DNA of 64,000 nucleotides from Pilatotrama ljubarskyi. Taxonomy: Eukaryota; Basidiomycota; Agaricomycetes; Polyporales; Polyporaceae. The stretch is taken from NCBI GenBank assembly GCA_022385805.1, contig MU277679.1, positions 310,001 to 374,000 on the forward strand. The letters are read 5' to 3'. The position numbers and the translations under genes are program-made. Below, piece after piece: positions 12,301-24,990 of the stretch. Below the pieces are notes generated by a model. The model did no database searches and was not told the DNA's origin. It saw nothing but the letters and a program-made list of their open reading frames with translations. Numbering within the stretch: position 1 is the first letter of the stretch; each line of letters starts with the position of its first letter.

Positions 12301-13827
12301 GTTCCGCGGAAGGTCGGCTTCAAGCGTGATCTCTTTAGCATACAGGTGCAGAAGGGCGACCAACCTTACGGTGTCGGTTACAACACCTTCGGTTACAACT
12401 ATGGTCGGTACGAGACCTGGGAGCAACGGGCGTCATCGAAGGACGGCATCCTCCTGCGTCCGAATGATGCGTTCTTCATCGAGTTCGACGATGGCGTCAA
12501 GTCGTACTACTTCGGCGACGAGCGCAACAGCTGGGAGTACGCCCTGTGGAACCGGTGGGAGGACTTCGTACATCCGGAGCTCGCAGCTTCGCGCAAGGCG
12601 GCATCCTCGCAGAAGCGCAAGGGTATCACGCTGCAGGACTGCCTAGACGAGTTCACGAAGGAGGAGAAACTGGGCGAGGACGACCTGTGGTACTGCCCGA
12701 GCTGCAAGAAGCACCAGCAGGCGACGAAGCGCTTCGACCTGTGGAAGGTCCCCGACGTGCTCGTTGTGCACCTGAAGCGGTTCAGCAACAGTCGGATGCT
12801 GCGCGACAAGATCGACACGTTCGTCGACTTCCCGATCGAGGGCCTGGACTTGACGGATATGGTGGGCGAGCGCCTCGTCGGGAGGAAGCTGAGAGAGCAG
12901 GGGGCAGACGTCGAGGGTCTTGGTCTCCACGACCTCGATGAACCGCTCGTGTACGACTTGTTCGCCGTCGATGAACATCTAGGCGGGCTAGGGGGCGGAC
13001 ACTATCGTGCCTACGCGCTGAACCACGTCACTGGGAAGTGGTACCACTTCGATGACTCGTACGTTACCGTGTCGAGGGCAGAAGCAGCAGTGGTAAGTGC
13101 TCTGACGGAATGGTTCGCAATCGCGGGTATTGACCCATGATGATAGAACGCCAATGCGTACCTTCTCTTCTACCGCCGGCGCACAAGCCGCCCGCTGGGC
13201 GGCAAGAGCCATGTGAAGATCGAGGAGGCTCGCGCCCATGCGAAGGGCCAGCTAGACTCCATGCCTCGGGAAGACGTGCAGCTCCCAACGCCTCCGAGCG
13301 ACGGGTCCCTGTCTCGCGACGAGCCGTCGGTGATCAGCAACCCACCGACCATTCTCGATTGGCCTACGCCTAACTCAATATCTCGCTCCTCTCCCGCGTC
13401 ATCACCCCTCCCGCTTGACGACCGTCCCCCTTCCTTTGACGAGGCTCTCTTCGACCCGGTGATGCAATCCTCGCTGGGTTTGGGCGAGATACCGCTGAGC
13501 GCCACGCAACTCGAACTTCCAGATCCCCTGTCGCGCGGCTCGCCCTCGTCTCTCGACGCTGAGCCGGACCTCGAGGACGACACCGACTCACCTTTCTACC
13601 AGCCCGATGGTGACGGCGACGACCAGTATAATGCCGGCCGGCACTTCTCGCAAGATTCGGTCCGCTTACGCAACGCGGTGTTCAAGCGGGACGAGTCTGC
13701 TGATGACGATGAGGATGCGACGGACGTGATGATGACACCTGCCGAGTCAGAGGCGGACGAGACGGACAGTGCAGCATATGAAATGTCAGAGGATGCGCCG
13801 GCGACAAAAGAGGGCGAGGACGCGTGA
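9322..13827 (+). CDS. DUSP-domain ubiquitin-specific protease (UBP12/USP4-15 type)
   Basis: Seven exons (9322-9866, 10182-10853, 10905-11397, 11447-11560, 11612-11695, 11752-13092, 13147-13827) total 3930 nt, giving 1309 aa. In order: a Ser/Pro-rich N-terminus; a DUSP domain (residues about 90-200, ending [17 protein letters not shown]); a ubiquitin-like segment; a proline-rich linker; and a split USP catalytic domain. The Cys box [18 protein letters not shown] is formed across the intron at 10854. The His box [20 protein letters not shown] lies near 13,000. CPECSK and CPSCKK form the zinc knuckle pair, and about 300 residues of acidic insert and UBL-like sequence split the domain. The acidic Ser/Asp-rich C-terminal tail is probably disordered. 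It should cleave ubiquitin from proteins. The 315-nt first intron is long for this window, but the join restores the DUSP motif. Confidence 0.92.
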
Positions 13828-14445
13828 TACCGCGTAGGACATGCGGCAAGTGGGTGAGGGAGCGACCCGGCATTGTACACTGGCTGTAGATAGCTAGTAG
13901 AGCCTGATAATGCGTATGTTGTAGATCGCGGTAAGCAATCATGTATTTCAATCACATCACACTTTGTAGCACCATCACATAGCGAGAACCGCCATGGTCC
14001 TCAGACCATCTTGGATGTATCGACGATGGTAGCGTATGGCCATGCTGGTGTCTATGGCTTGTTTCTCTTCCTTATTACATTCGCGCGCGATTATGCGGAC
14101 CTTTCGAGGTCCTATCTAAATATACGACCTTCGAACACAACCACAACCATCACGACCGCGACCTGTCTGGCCTCTGCAGGCGCAGCTTCCGCAAACCAAT
14201 GCAGGGAAAAATGTGTACCTGTTCAGTCTCATGCGTGTGATCTCATTCGCTCGTGGTCATGAGGGCCAGGACGAGGTCCGAGCCCGGATAGACGGCATCC
14301 GCCGCCGCCCTGCTGGTGTGGCGGAAGGTGGCGGACGACAGCGCGCCCAGACCTCTTGACGTCCGGCTATAAAGGACGACCTCAGCGGCGACTGCGACCA
14401 GCAGGACGTAAGGCTTTACTACCTTCCACCACCGCGTCCAGATCA
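13828..14445. other. Intergenic region, USP to DHA kinase
   Basis: No gene is recognised. It contains the 3' UTR of the protease gene and, toward the right end, the TATA box of the DHA kinase gene. Confidence 0.45.
14368..14373 (+). promoter_or_regulatory. TATA box of DHA kinase gene
   Basis: TATAAA in the context GGCTATAAAGG lies 78 bp before the ATG at 14446. This spacing suits a core promoter element. Confidence 0.5.
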
Positions 14446-16886
14446 TGTCTATCCAGTGTATGTTTTCCCCGCGTGCATGAGACTCTGAGACGGGCGGCTG
14501 ATAGCAGAGCAGCGAAGCACTTTCTCAATAACCCGGAGACCCTTGTAGTGGACTCCCTCAAGGGTCTGTGCACCCTGAATCCGCAGCTTGCGCTCGATGA
14601 GGAGAACAAAGGTCCGCACCAAATGCGACAGAATTGAAGAGCTGATGATGACGGAAGGCGCACATGGCAGTTGTGTACGCCGCGTCGCAAGACCGCTCGA
14701 AAGTCGCGCTCATCTGTGGTGGCGGATCGGGCCACGAGCCTGCCCACGCTGGGTTCGTAGGTGAGTGAACGTGCTCTCCTACACATCGCGGGGCCCCGAT
14801 TGTAACTGATGACCTCAAAGGGGACGGAATCTTGACCGGTATGCGTCGGTGCCTGTTCGTGCGCGCGCGTCGATCTGACCCTCGGCTACAATCTAGCTGC
14901 CGTATGCGGCAGTATCTTTGCCTCTCCCAACTCGAGTCAAGTCCGGAGAGGTATCGATCTCGTCGAGAACGAGAAGGGGTAAGTGTGAATGCGAGGATGG
15001 CTCCCGAGTACGTCTATCTGACGTATCATTAGGACGGTGATCATCGTGAAGTACGCCTTGCTACATGTCGAACTCGACGATCTCCCCTGACGGGCATATA
15101 GGAACTATACCGGAGATATCCTCAACTTCGGCCTTGCAAAGGAGCAGTACGCTGCTCAGCATCCCGATAAGGCGGATCGCGTCAAGTTCGTTATCGTAGG
15201 CGACGATGTCGCAGTCGGGAAGACTCAAGGGAAGATCGTCGGCCGTCGGTGAGCTATACACATTGGTCACACCCTGTCGTTCCACATTGATCACAACGCA
15301 GTGGACTGGCCGGCACTGTACTTGTATACAAAATTGCAGGCGCTTTGGCCAAGCGCGGCGCCAGCCTTGATGAGGTATACGCCACGGCGGAATGGGTCGC
15401 CTCGCGTGTCGGTACTATTGGTGTTGGCCTCGAGCATTGTCACGTATGTCGACCTTTCGGAGTGGCAGGTCTCGGAGAGCACGATCTGATGGCATATGCT
15501 CTGTGTTTAGGTCCCTGGAACCGCAGCTGGAGAATCTCACTTGGGCCCCTCTGAAATCGAGATTGGCATGGGCATCCATAACGAGCCCGGGCACCGCCGC
15601 CTCACACCAGTCCCTGCTCTGAAGGATTTGCTTCCGCAGCTCGTTGAATTCCTAACGGTGACTACTGATCCCGACCGCTCGTTCCTCCCGTTCAAGAACG
15701 ATGGCAGTGACCGAGTGGTGCTCTTGGTCAACAACCTGGGCGGGGTCAGCGAACTGGAGCTGGCTGGTATTGTTGGAGAGGCCCGACGGGCGCTCGAAGC
15801 GAAGGGCGTGAAGATCGAGCGTGTTCTGGCTGGGACGTTCATGGTACGTTACTCCTATGCTTTGCCGGTGCGATACTCACTACGGACGTCAGACGAGTCT
15901 GAACATGCCTGGCTTTTCGATCACGACCCTCCTTCTGCCATCTGCCTCCGAGACTGGGCCTTCAGTCCCTGACAGCTCTCTCATTCTCTCGCTGCTCGAT
16001 GAGCCGGCGAACGTCCCAGGCTGGAAGTGGGCTGCGGGCACTGTTCCCCCCGCTGCTGACCAGATCACCTCGGGGGCGAAAAGGCAAACGAGCGCAATGC
16101 CACAGGGAGACCTCGTCTCACTGCGCGCGAACGACGTCCAGAGCTTCAACACTGCGGTTGAGCGCGCGTGCAATGCGCTCGTCGCGGCGGAGCCGGAGAT
16201 CACTCGCATGGACAATGTCGCGGGAGACGGCGACTGCGGTTTGACTCTGAAGGCGGGCGCGTCTGGTAAGCGCAGTCAATGTCGCTATCCGTTAGAGTTC
16301 CGCGTATGCTAATCGCTGGCCGGCGGGGCTTCGGTAGCCGTACTGAACGGCGTCAAGGAGGGGCGGATCTCGGGAGAGGACGTGGTGCGATCTGTGATCT
16401 CCATTGCGCAGGTCGCGGAAGAGCAGATGGGCGGCACGAGCGGCGCCTTGTACTCGTACGTCTCTTCGACCCTGCATTTGCTCTCACGTCATCCAACGGT
16501 GTACATCCCGCAGCATCTTCTTCTCCGCGCTCGCGCAGGGCTTGCAGGCGCACCACTCTGGCTCGCAGACGCTCACGCCCGCGCTCTGGTCCGCCGCGCT
16601 CACTTCTGCGCTCGCGAAGCTCTACACGTACACCCGTGCCCGCCCGCCGTCGCGCACGCTCGTCGACCCGCTCGCCACCTTCATCGAGGCGCTGGCGAAG
16701 ACGGAGGGAGCGGACTTTGCGGACGCGGCGAAGGCTGCGGGGGATGCGGCTCTGAAGACACGCGACTTGGAGGCGAAGGCTGGCAGGAGCGCGTATGTCG
16801 AAGGAGACAGGCTGAAGGAGGAGCGTGTTCCCGACCCGGGCGCGTGGGGCGTGAAGGTCATCTTGGAGGGCATCCTTGGGCAGTGA
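14446..16886 (+). CDS. DAK1: Dihydroxyacetone kinase (ATP-dependent, DAK1/2)
   Basis: About eleven exons encode a full single-chain kinase with DhaK and DhaL domains. It starts MSIQAAKHFLNNPE, the second codon block being formed across a short intron. The DhaK domain has ICGGGSGHEPAHAGFVG (substrate loop) and EIGMGIHNEPGHRR, whose His is the residue that covalently holds dihydroxyacetone in this family. The DhaL domain has GDGDCGLTLKAGA, with the Asp residues that bind Mg-ATP, and GGTSGALYS. The enzyme phosphorylates dihydroxyacetone to DHAP, detoxifying DHA and feeding glycolysis in the cytosol. The stop is at 16884-16886. Exon boundaries were read by eye and are mostly GT-AG of 45-60 nt. 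Confidence 0.93.
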
Positions 16887-19800
16887 GGGGCGAATCTGGA
16901 GTAAAAATCGGCTGTTGTATGATCAAGGTAGTGCTACTATTTCATTATGATCCTCGTGAAGCTCAAAATTCTTAGATTCCGAGTAGGCATTGTTGTATAC
17001 CAAGCAAAGTGACGATCGTCCTCTGTACAATGGTTCGTATGTTGCTTGACGCAAATCGGCACCCCTTCGAACTCAGCATGTGTGTTCCCAAAGTAGGACG
17101 GTGAGTTCACGATCGATGTGACTCAACGCGGGTGTGCAATCCATGGCCACTTCGAAGGCTACACCAACCAACGGCACGATCAGACATATTGAGGTGTTCG
17201 AACAAAGTGCACCTTATCCACATCATGAGTCTCTCAAGTGCTCGCATGACTACGTATACTGCGCACTGAGTACGCTCCAGGCCTCACCGCAGAAAGGATG
17301 GCACCCGCTCGCGCTCCCAGCATGACACGCATCTGTCGCAACGCGCGAGTCAGTGGCGGCAGGCTGACACCCCTGTCAGGACGACACGACGACAGGCCGC
17401 CCTTGCAGCTGACCCACGAGCGCGTGGGTCGCCGCAGCGCTCGTCTGTAGGTACCGGTGTACACCCGAGCACGGTCAGCGGCGCAGCTCTAGTGGCGGAT
17501 CGGCGATCGCGGAAAGGCTATCTGCACGCCGCACGGTGTGTGCTGAGTATGGTATGGTTCCGGGAGGTAGGCTAGCGGCGGGAATGAGTCTGTGCGATCG
17601 AGCGAGCTGTCAGTGGAGGACTCGGACTCGGAGGTGCGTGCGGTGTGAGCCCAGTGTGAAGATGCGGGGTGGTGTGGTCGTACGGCGCATGTGGGGGCAG
17701 AGGTTGGGTGACAGATGGAGTAAGGTTGGTGCGTCTCGGAGGGATCGATGCTTGGTTGTATGATGGAGGCTTCTTGGATGTTGGAGATGGCTGTTGGAGA
17801 TGGCCGGTCAGGGGCGCTATGAGAGAGTTTTACGCAGGGCGCGCTGTATGCATACAGTACGTTCAAGAGGTGAGCATATTCGCGAGGGATTCATTAGTAT
17901 GAGCAGTAATCGACCGCTATCCAGTAGAAATTCCAGGGCCCCGGCCATGCCCAAACATCATCGACCTGGACCCTGAGCGCTGTGGAGACTCTGAGCAGCA
18001 TGGTCAACCGCAGCCACAAGACCACCAGAAAATGCGCATGCGGAGGTCGCCGACCGCACATTCGTGAAACCAAGATGACAACAGAGTCAGAGATCGGTCG
18101 CATTCAAGAGCGCGCGGGGAAAGGGACGTGCCTGATCGGGCACATCGTGCTCGAAATTCGCGCATGCAGCAGTGCGCCGAGCGAGTCGGTCGCATACGGC
18201 CGCAGGCACGAAGACCTTATGGACGCGCTGGGCCCGGGTGGCGAATAGGGCGCACGTGCAGCCGTCGGTGAAGGATGCTAGTGCATGCAATTGGTGCCTC
18301 AGCTGGCACGCTGAGAGCTACTACTAGCTATCCGTCAGCACGCCGACTCGCGTTGTAATACCCGCGCCCTTGGGCTGGGACTTGGGTGGCCACAGGACAG
18401 GCCTCCTGCAATTAGTGAATGCAGAGCATGCGGTGCCCGTGTTACATTATTATGTCCTGCTCACGTCGGACGCCTGTTGTGGACTCTGCGATCATGACTG
18501 TGGGACCTCGAAGCGTTCACAGCGTATGATGTGTGCCTGCCCCTTTGGGATGAAAAGTGGGATCTGTGGGCTTCGCAACAGGGAATACCAACAAAGGAGG
18601 ATGGCTTGATGATGAATTGGAAGAGTCGACATGGTGAAATGGCTTGTAGCTCCCGTTCGAAGACTGTTGAGATGAGATAGGCGTGCGTACATGAAGGGAT
18701 CCGGGGGGGACGGAGACTGCGACCAAAAGGTCGATGACTGAGTGCTGTTAGAGCGACTGAATGCGCGCGCACGAGCGCGTCCTGCATGCACAAGTAGTGA
18801 TTGCGCTGATCAGCCCCGTCTCGAGTAGCCCTAGGGCCGGAGATGCATGCAACGCGCCACACGAGATATCCGCGCAGCTTGGTGTAGGTTGAATAAGAGA
18901 CCATGATACGGTTGGCGGAGGATCATCTCCTGGCATACTGTCATCAGCAGGAAGGATGCGGAGAGTGGGGATAGACCGTGGTCTTCTATTACATGTACAT
19001 ACTACATACCGATAGCGTAGACTACGTACCGATCTCCCGTGCGCGGAGCCTTATCGAGAGCTGACCCAGGCTCGACGGTCGAAATCAGCTGTTTGGGTGA
19101 ATAGCCTGTCTGTGCATGAGAGCGAAGTCTCGTAGCGTCTCACACGCCCCCGGGTATGACAGGCCCCAGGTGCGAGAGGCCGACAGAGCGATCTTAACAC
19201 CTGCTCCTGTATGAGAACATGCTGACTTGTCCGCTCATGCTGCCGTCGTCAGCTGTGAACGCAGAGCGGGTGATGTCCCTGTACTCGGTAAGAGTCCGTT
19301 GACAGCGGCTGCCTGACGAGAGCCATCGCGCAGATGTCAGGGCTGCCCCACGGGGTCACCGGTCAGCGCGCACTGCCGCGATCTGGGGTATCATGCATGC
19401 ACATGAACGGCGTCCGTCCCGAAGCCTCTCGCACCCCGCCAGTACAGGTTTGCGGGGACGGGCGTCGGCGCAAAGAGAGTCCTGAACAATCAATCAAGCC
19501 TACCGGCGGAGAGTTCAGTCCGGACGTCCTGTGTCTGGAGCGAGCTTTCCTTTGACCATGGCCACTGGGAGCTCGAGATGTCGACTGCGCTGGCGAACGT
19601 GATGGCTTGGCCTGGGCATGGGAGCCTCCACGATCTGCGAGCACGCTGCAGGCGCATGTAACATTATAAGCCACTATCTGGCAAATGAGGAAAGGCGCGA
19701 AAGAAGCGAGTGCGAAAGATCATATCAATGCGGAAGAGATCTGGGGGGGGGGGAGGCTGGAAAAGTGCGGGAGATGGACACGATGGGGGGCATTGGGGGC

Positions 19801-21577
19801 TGCGCGCGTCTGGTCGCGGCTTCTCTGGTGTGGCATTTGGCAATTGTGGAGCGAATGAGCTTTACGCACAAAGTTCGCCGTTGGTTGGTGGATTGGACGC
19901 GTGCAGGCTGAGCGCATGAATGAGAGTGTCAGTTACGAGAACCCGGGGAAGAAGTGGAGGATGCGCGGGAGGACCGTTTAGGGCCATCGGGCGAACGAGC
20001 GTGGAAGGCATTTGTGGCGTTGGTTGGACACTCATCCAGGGCGACTTGACGATTGGCGAAAGGCTAGCTCGCCGGGTGGACGGTGCGCACACTGCATGAT
20101 CGTGTTTGCGGGGAGTGTGCCTGTTTCGACATCCTCCGGCGCAGCAGGCCAGCACGGCTGTCCCCGCTTCGGAACAGGATGTTGCGCGCTCCGAAGCGAC
20201 GAGAGAGAAAGCTTGAAAGCGTGCCGCATAGCATCGTGCGTACATCGGTGAGAGCGGATGAGAGCTCGGAGGCTCAGAGCATGTACTCTTGTCGAGGAGA
20301 TGGTCCGTGAGGCAGAGTTGAGTGCGCCGGGAGGCCGGAACCGCCGGGAATGGAAGAAATGAGGAGGGCAGCCTCGGGGCGGAGCTTGGACGGTTGCTGC
20401 TCAACATTTCAGCGCAGAGTCCGCCTCCGATCGTCTGCAACCGGCGGGGCCACGACGAGCGGCCGTCGACGACGCCGACAGTTCGCCACAACGCTGCTCA
20501 CGTCGTGCAGATTCTAGAGAGCGAGATGTCGAGGAGGAGCGTAAGAGAAGACGCGAAGGCGAGAGAAGATCAGGGCAGAGATGACGCAGTCTGTGTGTGT
20601 GGCTGCTTCTTCGACCTTCGCATGCGCATGGCTGCAAGACCGAGTGACGTATGTATACTCGACGATGCAACCGACGCCGAGCGACCACTGGCCGACGCTC
20701 GCTTCCCACGCCCGTCGGCCCTCGTAACGCTCCTGTCTGTCACGCCACTTGTCACACTCGGTCCCGGATCTCGCGTGACAGAAATTCGAGCACCTTCCGC
20801 TCTGCGATGTCGGTCTTGAGAATTCTCGCCCTCTTCCACCGTCGGCGGGCGAACGCATGCGAAACGTCCGACAAACAAAGACTCGGTCCTGAGTCTATCA
20901 CAAACGGCTGTGCTGCACTGGGCGAGTCCCTGACATGGTCCCGACACGCCCGAAGTCCATTCCAGTCATCCGCCGTTCCAAGCCTCAAAGTCAACCCGGC
21001 ACTCGCCTCCGGGTCCCGGTGCCCTGCAGGCTGCCTAGGCGTTGTTGCCATCGCCCGCCCTGCTGCCGGCTAATCGGAGTGCAGGCGAGTCTGTGACAGC
21101 GCCCTTTCGGGAACATCGTGCATGATCGTGGGATGAACCAATCCCCGGGACCCTCAGCGCACTCTGGGGAACCATGGTCCGTCGAACGTCTTGTTCGACA
21201 GCGGCTACGGCGGGGCTCGGTCTTGGCTTTTTCTTCCTCCAGGATCGGCCCCGCACCGCGCTTTTCTCTAGCGCCCCCATCCCCGCCGTCGTTCTCGCGA
21301 CGTCCAGAGGCGGGCGCAGGGCGCACCGATCGTGGCCACGTCGGGGATGCGCGAGACAGGAACGAAGGTGCGGTCATGTGAGCCGCCCCGGCCCAATCAC
21401 AGCCGCTGCTTTCTGTTCCCGTCTCTCGGGCTCGCGTCGAATTTGGCATCCTCGTAGGAACGGACGGACGGAGGTCGCATCGCACCGTTCTGCCACATCT
21501 CACCCGGCACGCCGCTCACAGCCTCGAGCATGCTGCCGTCCAGAAGGTGCACGATGGGAACAGAAGACAGTCCCCGT

Positions 21578-21770
21578 CCGGGGCATGCGGGGGAGCAGGA
21601 GGGGGCACCCCAGCAGGGGATGCGGGGTAGACGCGGGGCAGATGGAATTTGGCGAAAATTTGCGGAAAAGGCAAGGCGGGAGGTGCCTGGCCACGGGCGC
21701 CTGTGCGGTGGGGGAGATCAGATTTTGCTGATGCACGCCGCATGGGTCGGTCGTCCCGATTTGGGTGGGG
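21578..21770 (+). promoter_or_regulatory. Cluster of CreA/Mig1-type sites
   Basis: Six matches to the CreA/Mig1 consensus SYGGRG occur in 193 bp: CCGGGG at 21578, GCGGGG at 21587, 21622 and 21633, and GTGGGG at 21708 and 21765. They lie 150-340 bp before the start codon of a hexose-type transporter, the usual target of glucose repression. The motif is short and the region GC-rich, so chance matches are expected; binding is inferred. Confidence 0.35.
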
Positions 21771-21805
21771 TAACTTGGATCACCCTCGCCCGCCCTCGTC
21801 TCGCG

Positions 21806-21812
21806 TATAAAA
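21806..21812 (+). promoter_or_regulatory. TATA box of sugar transporter
   Basis: TATAAAA lies 114 bp before the ATG and is followed by an almost pure C/T leader (about 21,835-21,910). This layout is typical of strongly expressed fungal genes. Confidence 0.6.
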
Positions 21813-21919
21813 TGCAGACACTCGCGTCCTCCGTTCCCTGTGGTTTGTTCTTCCCCCACTTCCCCCGTCCCGCCCCCGCACGCGTTCTCCCCCGCTCTCC
21901 CTAACGCGTATCTTCCATC

Positions 21920-23745
21920 ATGCCCGGTGGTCCTGCTGCGACGGGCGAAGGCATCGGTGCCTCTGCCCCCAAGAACAAGTTGGCCGGCATCGCCATGACC
22001 GCCTTCGCTGCCTTCGGTGGTATCCTCTTCGGTTACGACACCGGTACCATCTCTGGTATCATCCAGATGAACGACTGGCTGCGCACCTTCGGTGTCCCCA
22101 CCACTGACACCAAAACATACCCTCTCGGCTTCTACCTGCCCTCGTCCCGCGAGTCGCTCGTAGTCTCCATCCTCTCCGCCGGTACCTTCTTCGGTGAGTA
22201 GCCTCTCGACCATGCTGCCGTCGCAATTCCCTCACATCCCGCAGGTGCCCTCCTCGGCGCCCCCGCCGCTGATATCCTTGGCCGTCGCCTTGGCATCATG
22301 GCCTCCTGCCTGGTCTTCTGCCTCGGTGTCGCGCTCCAAACCGGCTCGCATGACCTCGCGACCTTCGTCGTCGGCCGTGTCTTCGCTGGTCTCGGTGTCG
22401 GTCTCGTCTCCACCCTCATCCCCATGTACCAGTCCGAGTGCTCGCCCAAGTGGATTCGTGGCGCGGTCGTCTCCGGCTACCAGTGGGCCATCACGATCGG
22501 TCTCTTGCTCGCCGCAGTCGTCAACAACGCCACCAAGGATCGTCAGGATCATTCCTCATGGCAGATCTCGATCTCCATTCAGTTCATCTGGGCGTTCGTT
22601 CTCTGCGTCGGCATGTTCTACCTTCCTGAGGTACGTTCGCCTCTGTCTTCTCGCTCTTCGTGCGGCGACTGATCTGGATATACAGTCTCCTCGTTGGTTG
22701 ATCAAGAAGGGCAAGGACAAGGCTGCTGCTAAGGCGCTCTCCCGCCTCACGTCCCTCGACCCCCAGGACCCCGAGGTCGAGACTGAGCTGAACGACATCC
22801 GCGTTGCCCTCAAGGAGGAGATGGAGCTCGGCGAGAGCTCTTACCTCGACTGCTTCCGCGCCTCGCACAACAAGATCGCCCTCCGTACCCTCTCCGGCAT
22901 CTTCATTCAGGCGTGGCAGCAGCTCACCGGTATCAACTTCATCTTCTACTGTAAGTCTGCATCCCGCCTTCCAGTCGTCGTCTAGATGCTCATAACACCG
23001 ACCACGCACAGACGGCACGACCTTCTTCACGAACGCTGGCATCAAGAACCCCTTCCTGATCACGATCGCGACCAACATCGTGAATGTGTTTATGACCCTT
23101 CCCGGCATGTGGGGTGTCGAGCGTTTCGGCCGTCGTTCGCTCCTGCTTTGGGGTGCCGTGGTGATGTGCATCTGCGAGTACCTCGTCGCGATCATCGGCG
23201 TCACCATCTCCGTCTCGGATACCGCTGGCCAGAAGGCGCTCATCGCCCTCGTCTGTATCTACATCGCCGCGTTCGCGTCCACCTGGGGCCCCATCGCTTG
23301 GGTCATCACCGGTGAGATCTTCCCGCTCAACATCCGTGCCAAGGCCATGTCGCTCTCCGTCGCGTCCAACTGGTGAGTCCTCATTTCCGCCTCGCTGAAC
23401 GCGAACACGGGCTGACCGCGTTGTTTCTATAGGCTGTGGAACTTCGGTATCGGCTACGCGACGCCGTACCTCGTCAACACCGGCCCGGGCAACGCCGGCC
23501 TCGGCGTGAAGGTGTTCTTCATCTGGGGCTCGACGTGCGCGGGTTGCGTCCTCTTCACGTACTTCTGCATCCCCGAGACGAAGGGCCTCTCGCTCGAGCA
23601 GGTCGACCTGCTTTACCAGAACTCGACGCCGCTCACGTCGACGCGCTACCGCAAGGAGCTCATCGCGCAGGACGTCCATATCTCGGACGTCAAGGGCGTC
23701 ACCGAGGCGCGGCACGACGACAAGGCGTCGACGGAGAAGGTCTAA
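21920..23745 (+). CDS. MFS hexose/monosaccharide transporter
   Basis: Five exons (21920-22193, 22245-22630, 22686-22950, 23012-23372, 23433-23745) give 532 aa. It has the sugar-porter layout: TM1 with GGILFGYDTGTISGII, the loop motif DILGRRLGI after TM2, the AGLGVG segment with VVGRVFAG, PESPRWL-like sequence (YLPESPRWLIKKG) after TM6, QQLTGINFIFYYG in TM7, GRR after TM8, and PETKGLSLEQVD after TM12. Twelve hydrophobic segments are visible. These proteins bring glucose or related monosaccharides across the plasma membrane by facilitated diffusion or proton symport; the substrate cannot be read from sequence. The cytosolic C-terminus is about 50 residues. Upstream CreA-type sites fit glucose control. 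Confidence 0.92.
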
Positions 23746-24990
23746 GGCCTCTCCTTTGCGCCCACCTGCGCCCCCCCTATCCTTATGACTCTGGGCGCTG
23801 CGATGATTCCCCCCGCTTTCCGCACCCCATCCGCCCCACTGAACACCGCGTAGTAGTAATGTGTAATGATACTTCACGAGCGTCGGCTGTGCGTTCTCCT
23901 CTTGGTTTACCTCTCGCTTTCACGTGCATGCATTGGATATCACTGGGTCGCATGTCCAGGTCCCCCTCCCCACATCACCCATCCGCCCGCCCGCCCTCAC
24001 TGTCCCGCGTACGGACGCACGCATAGTACCTCGCGCCGTTACTTAGCTCATCGACTAGTACGCTTGCAACGGTTCCGGTATTGTATAATGAATATACAGC
24101 ATCTTCTGCCGAGTTCCGCGTCTGCGATGTGATTAATCCTCGCATACTTGAGAACCTGAGCGAGCGCTCGCGACTTTCATATCTGCCGGAACGCTCATGT
24201 TCCTGGGATGGCAGTAGGTATGGGTAGCTCCACGTCCTCCTGATGTCCACGCCATCGATGCTCATGCGTTTGTTCAAGGTGCCAACGTTGAAGATCGCAC
24301 TGACGATATCGCTATGGGCCTTACCAATGCAACCTGCATCGCTGGACACTCAGAAGTAATATCGTCGAATCAACATCAGCTACGACTTTCGCGACGTCCA
24401 GTCCATCGTCCGAGCCGCATCGGGAAGTCGTTCTGCGCAAACCACAATGTTCGTAGCAACGTCATTGTCAAGCCTCCGGCAATGCCGAGTGCGGTGCTCG
24501 AGTGCCGCGACGGGATGGCATGCTTGGCAGCCCTCTCAGGCAGCCCTCAAGCTTGCAAGGCGGTGAGTGCTGCGTCCAGGTAGCTTATACGCGCATCTGG
24601 TGACTGGGGCTAATCGTGCTTCATACAGGGCTGATCAGGCAGATATCCCAAAGTTTCATGAGCGTACGTGCTGCTGGCGAGGTGGAAGTCGGGATGAGCT
24701 GAGGCTTTCGCCTGCCCGACGAGGAGAGATAGGTAGCGTGCATCCTCGGTCTTGAGTCAGGGCTGCCTTTCAAGTTGACGTCTTGTGCTAGGCTGTGACG
24801 ACAATGCGGTTATTCCGTCTGTCAGTAACAAGGTAGTCCTAGCATTTGGCCAGGAGATGACGCTGAGAGATCGCGTACCGATAAAAGACCCCAGGCTTCA
24901 GTGCCGTACACAAATTGGCCTCGGACAAGCCTCTCCGTGAGTGACCGTTCCATGCTTCCTCCTTGCGTTGGGCTCGGTCGTTGATGCAGG
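23746..24990. other. Intergenic region, transporter to HET pseudogene
   Basis: The first 100 bp are the transporter 3' UTR. Beyond that I see no protein-like frame. An upstream exon or promoter of the HET pseudogene may be hidden between 24,700 and 24,990, but cannot be identified. Confidence 0.4.

Larger units (their letters stand above)
16887..21919. other. 5-kb region without recognised gene
   Basis: Both strands were read. Open frames are short, overlap one another in antisense and show low-complexity Arg/Pro/Ser composition rather than protein-like motifs, so none is called. The last 350 bp form the promoter of the sugar transporter. A run of nine or more G lies near 19,743. The remainder could hold distal regulatory sequence or non-coding RNA, but nothing in the sequence proves it. 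Confidence 0.45.

Noticed and set aside
18600..18720. Possible T-loop-like GTTCGAAGA near 18,657
   Set aside because: The surrounding sequence does not fold into acceptor, D and anticodon stems.
19862..20491. 209-codon minus-strand open frame in the 5-kb gap
   Set aside because: Composition is typical of antisense GC-rich noise and overlaps several open frames on the other strand; no family resemblance.
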